From NCBI GenBank assembly GCA_016718315.1, contig JADKDV010000004.1, forward strand, positions 434,001 through 498,000: a stretch of 64,000 nucleotides of DNA, written 5' to 3'. Origin of the DNA: Candidatus Obscuribacter sp. Lineage in GTDB: Bacteria; Cyanobacteriota; Vampirovibrionia; Obscuribacterales; Obscuribacteraceae. Each line of letters begins with the position of its first letter. The first letter of the stretch is position 1. Shown in pieces: positions 61,278 to 64,000 of the stretch. The position numbers were made by a program, and so were the translations under genes. The notes below the pieces were generated by a model. It was not told where the DNA came from, ran no database searches, and saw nothing but the letters and a program-made list of their open reading frames with translations.

Positions 61278-63492
61278 ATTTTTCTTTCATGAGTTGTTTC
61301 ATCTTATCGTCAAGGGCTTTTTTCTCTTCAAGTCGTTTGAGATGACCGGGAGTCTTTTTGTCGAGGTAGCCAAAGGCAAAACCATCTACCCTTGTGTTGG
61401 GCAGAGCTTTTCTAAAGTTTTCTCTGTCCTTGGTCGTCCAGCCAATGCATTCTGGCATATTGATCCATTCGAGGTGTTTTAATTTGGCAAAGTTGGGGAT
61501 GCTTTTGGGGGTAAGCTTGTTATTGTGCGGTAGATATAGGCCTTTTAGCTTTGGCAATGTGGCTAGATAGGCTACTTGGTCGTCAGTCAGGCCAGTTTGG
61601 TTAAAATCAATCGCTATGAGGTTTGTCATTGACCCGATTACTTTCATGTGTTCGTCGGTTAGCTCATTGTGGGATATACCTAGGTGCAAGAGTTTGTTGC
61701 GTCTGGCTAACTCTTTGAGCAGAGGCATTGGATCATCTGGGAGCGAGCGAAAGAAAACATCAGTGACTACGCCCCAGCACTTTGCTTTTGCCGCACCAGC
61801 GGCGGTGATACTGGTTTGGCTCAGATTTAGTTTGCGCAGGAGTTTAAAGGGCTCAAGATAGACAAAATCACTGTCACCAAATTCGGTATTGCTCAGGTCT
61901 ATATCAAACATAAACTGGCATTGCTTGAGGTGTTTGATGCAGTTGGCAGCGTGTCTATCTATAAGGTTGTCTGCCTCCAGACCAAAGCTTATGCCATTAG
62001 GCATAGTGGCATCAAAGCCATCGAGGTACTCGGGGTGTTCGCTAACCAATAGCGATGGCTTAATGTAGCAAATCTGACCCAGTGGGCTTTCAAATTTGTC
62101 TACCAGTGCTATGAGTGCTTTTGTATCAAGGGTAGTTAGCTCACCTAGCAAAGTCGTTTTGTCCGGCAGCTTGTAGTGTCTAATCAGGAGAGATCCGCGT
62201 TTTTCGATGGGGTATTGCAGATATGAATTTGGTGCAATTGATTTTTGGGCTGGGTCTTTTACGGTCAAGTTAGAGTCTGGCACAGGGCGACTCACTTGAA
62301 GGTGGGTATTCTCTACAGAATCTAAACCCTGTTTTTTAAGGTTGCCCGATACCCAAACGCCGGCACCGATTGCCACCAAAACACTTATAGAAATAGTGGT
62401 TAAAAGCAAGGTCTTTGAGCGCTTGTGCTCGCCTTTGAGAACGTCTTCTTCAACATCAGGTCCCTGCGCACGAATGCTTTGTTCTATCTTTTGTGTGGCA
62501 AATCCAGCTGATCGTGCCATTGTATCTTTGAGCGCCGCTAACTCGCTGGCTACTTCTGCCATGGTCTGGTAGCGATCGTCTGGAGCTTTTGCCAGACACT
62601 TTTGCACCAGCTCCTCCAGGCGCTTTGGCAGATACTCGCCCTGCATCAAGTTGCTCATCGCCGGTGGTGGCGCCTGGAAGTGCATCATCACTGTCTCCAT
62701 GACAGTGGCTCCCCTGAATGGCGTCTGACCTGTGAGAGTCTCAAAAATCGTGCAACCAAGAGAATAAATATCGCTACGCTCGTCGGCACCCTCGCCCGAG
62801 CATTGCTCCGGGCTCATGTAGAGCGGGCTACCAACCACTTCGCCGGCCATGGTGAGCGACTGTGTCTGCAAATTTTGTTGGCTTTTAAGTTTGGCGATGC
62901 CAAAGTCGAGTAATTTAGCCCGGTAACCGTGACGCCCCTCGCCGCGCACCAGGAGGATGTTTGCTGGTTTTACATCGCGGTGGATGATGCCGCGATTGTG
63001 GGCATAATCAAGCGCTGAGCAGACATCGATAAAGAGGTCAACAGCTTCGGTGGCTCCTACCGGTCCGTATTTTTCGATACTTTCAGCCAGCGTATCTCCT
63101 GAGACAAGCTCCATGACGTAGTACGGGAGCTGTTTTTGGTGGATGCCAAAGTTATAGACTTGGACGATACTGCTATGGATGAGCTTGCCAATGAGCTGCG
63201 CTTCGTACTGAAATCTTTTCCAGGCGGTTTCATCCATTTGATTGGTATTGAGTAGCTTGAGCGCGGCTTTGCGATCGAGCTTGATCTGGTCGACCATATA
63301 GACCTGACCAGCGCCGCCTTTGCCAAGGAGTTTGACTACCGTGTAGTCATTGTCGATGATGTCGCCCGACTTAAAGAGCAAGTCTTGGCTGTCTGCATCG
63401 TCCGCGCTGGACACGACTGTGCTGGCCTGGTCCTGGGGGACTTGACCTCTGGCGGGCTTGCCTTTATTGCTAGACCGGTCGTCTTTGTTCAT
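61264..63492 (-). CDS. transmembrane Ser/Thr protein kinase with C-terminal leucine-rich repeats
   Basis: A second receptor-like kinase, 742 residues: kinase domain (glycine loop GKGGAGQVYMVD, ALKLL, HRDVKPANILLV with His171 and Asp173, DFGIAKLK, SPLYMSPEQ), a membrane helix near 362-384 (LLLTTISISVLVAIGAGVWVS) and LRR repeats in the last ~200 residues (LLRKLNLSQTSITAAG, LLHLGISHNELTDEHM, LKGLYLPHNNKLTPKS). All catalytic residues are present. It shares architecture with the gene at 24.5 kb but differs in sequence. Its 3' end overlaps the PepSY gene, suggesting one transcript. Confidence 0.9.
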   Translation of the reverse strand: MNKDDRSSNKGKPARGQVPQDQASTVVSSADDADSQDLLFKSGDIIDNDYTVVKLLGKGGAGQVYMVDQIKLDRKAALKLLNTNQMDETAWKRFQYEAQLIGKLIHSSIVQVYNFGIHQKQLPYYVMELVSGDTLAESIEKYGPVGATEAVDLFIDVCSALDYAHNRGIIHRDVKPANILLVRGEGRHGYRAKLLDFGIAKLKSQQNLQTQSLTMAGEVVGSPLYMSPEQCSGEGADERSDIYSLGCTIFETLTGQTPFRGATVMETVMMHFQAPPPAMSNLMQGEYLPKRLEELVQKCLAKAPDDRYQTMAEVASELAALKDTMARSAGFATQKIEQSIRAQGPDVEEDVLKGEHKRSKTLLLTTISISVLVAIGAGVWVSGNLKKQGLDSVENTHLQVSRPVPDSNLTVKDPAQKSIAPNSYLQYPIEKRGSLLIRHYKLPDKTTLLGELTTLDTKALIALVDKFESPLGQICYIKPSLLVSEHPEYLDGFDATMPNGISFGLEADNLIDRHAANCIKHLKQCQFMFDIDLSNTEFGDSDFVYLEPFKLLRKLNLSQTSITAAGAAKAKCWGVVTDVFFRSLPDDPMPLLKELARRNKLLHLGISHNELTDEHMKVIGSMTNLIAIDFNQTGLTDDQVAYLATLPKLKGLYLPHNNKLTPKSIPNFAKLKHLEWINMPECIGWTTKDRENFRKALPNTRVDGFAFGYLDKKTPGHLKRLEEKKALDDKMKQLMKEKFGQQ

Positions 63493-63557
63493 CGTCTACT
63501 AAGGAGGGAGTGTCCCTATCTTATCCGATCGATGGCAACATTTCCCCAGGGGTAAGA

Positions 63558-64000
63558 CTATGGCTTTTGGGTTAGTGGTTTTGAAGTGGTTGCGGCGGTG
63601 GTTGTGGCGGGTGTTGTCGGGGAGGTCAATGCCTCTGTGATGATCTTGGCCAATAGCTTGTGACCGGGAGTAGCCAGGTGCGCGCTGTAGTAATAGGGAT
63701 TGGCTTCCATGGCGGCAATCTTGGGGAAGTCTTTATTACAGTCGACAACGTTAAAGCCTTGGCGCTCGCCTAATTTTTGCAAAGCGCGGACTTCCCAAAA
63801 ATAAAAGGTGCTGTTGTCTGGTGCTGGCAGCGTGACGACTACAAATTTAGTGCCGTTTTCTTTGCAAGCTTGATTAAGTAGCTCCACCAGGCGCCCGGTT
63901 AGCTCCATGTTTTGTCTGTACATGGTATCTACTGCGGCAAATCCAGCGGATTCGACTGATGCGGCGTGGAGGTTGAGAGAGTCGGGACGTGGAGCGACTA
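63558..64000 (-). CDS. SGNH-hydrolase-like protein, C-terminal part (truncated by window edge)
   Basis: The frame stays open to the window end (reading RPDSLNLHAASVESAGFAAV before an internal ATG at 63923), so the start lies outside. Visible are the C-terminal SGNH-type block: KFVVVTLPAPDNSTFYFWEV, NVVDCNKDFPKI and HLATPGHKLLAKIITEAL, where the last His resembles the catalytic His of SGNH esterases or AlgX/AlgJ-like acetylation proteins. It ends in a Thr/Pro-rich tail. Function likely involves exported carbohydrate acetylation or an unknown surface role; only the C-terminal third is seen. Confidence 0.65.
   Translation of the reverse strand, partial: VAPRPDSLNLHAASVESAGFAAVDTMYRQNMELTGRLVELLNQACKENGTKFVVVTLPAPDNSTFYFWEVRALQKLGERQGFNVVDCNKDFPKIAAMEANPYYYSAHLATPGHKLLAKIITEALTSPTTPATTTAATTSKPLTQKP

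Noticed and set aside
1..64000. tRNA, rRNA, CRISPR, insertion-sequence or prophage elements
   Set aside because: I looked for T-loop-like motifs, spaced direct repeats, transposase motifs and phage structural genes and saw none; a covariance-model or profile scan would be needed to exclude small RNAs.

Overview
Organism. The window looks like a chromosome segment of a free-living, probably Gram-negative-type bacterium. The signs are a TolC-type outer-membrane protein, many Sec signal peptides, and the near absence of mobile DNA. The mix of serine/threonine kinases with C-terminal leucine-rich repeats, a very large cyanobacterial-style kinase/ATPase/histidine-kinase hybrid, secreted calpain-like and matrixin-like proteases and many TPR proteins is what one expects in the non-photosynthetic relatives of Cyanobacteria (Vampirovibrionia/Melainabacteria, Obscuribacterales-like). 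That placement is an inference from gene content; there is no rRNA or other marker gene here. I recognised no rRNA, tRNA, CRISPR array, insertion sequence or prophage.

Layout. 0.3-2.4 kb: a TerD-like protein ending at a strong terminator. 2.5-7.7 kb (minus): a secreted beta-helix protein, a secreted HEAT-like protein, two tandem copies of a lineage-type secreted family and the remnant of a third; a diverged fourth member lies at 45.5 kb. 7.8-11 kb: a membrane protein, a GNAT enzyme and two unknowns. 11-13.6 kb (minus): a secreted calpain-like cysteine protease followed by a DUF3887 plus alpha/beta-hydrolase protein that is split by a frameshift. 13.7-21.7 kb: a CorA-type channel and a 2261-residue phosphorelay kinase whose Ser/Thr-kinase domain has lost its catalytic aspartate. 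21.7-28.1 kb (minus): a TPR protein, hybrid cluster protein (hcp), an LRR kinase and an MFS transporter. 28.2-30.9 kb: cupin, GNAT, FMN reductase and a frameshifted membrane protein.

31-37 kb is the most system-like region: a terminator, a small soluble protein (two reading frames, with a Leu-Leu-Gly-Gly junction), a palindrome, then ABC transporter, HlyD-type adaptor and TolC-type outer-membrane protein in one overlapping series, followed by an ArsR-type regulator with its own palindrome. I read it as a type I secretion unit with a possible adjacent substrate. 37.4-48 kb: aldo/keto reductase, MarR regulator, SelW-like thioredoxin-fold protein, secreted TPR-matrixin protease, several unknown secreted or membrane proteins, a methyltransferase, a Sel1-repeat protein and a TetR regulator. 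48-56 kb: an ABC1/UbiB-type kinase divergent from an MFS exporter across a palindrome-rich spacer, a HELIH metallopeptidase, a VOC dioxygenase-like protein and a second MFS transporter paralogous to the one at 27 kb. 56-64 kb (minus): a SUKH (SMI1/KNR4) protein and an unknown neighbour, two unknowns, a secreted alpha/beta hydrolase, a frameshifted PepSY membrane protein, a second LRR kinase and the 3' part of an SGNH-type protein that runs off the window.

Quality caution. Several genes are broken by single-base shifts (near 7.56, 12.0, 30.7, 31.3, 31.95 and 60.45 kb). Three of them lie at six-base A/T runs and are all repaired by removing one base. These could be assembly errors, real pseudogenes or slippage sites, and reading them through changes the gene content materially.
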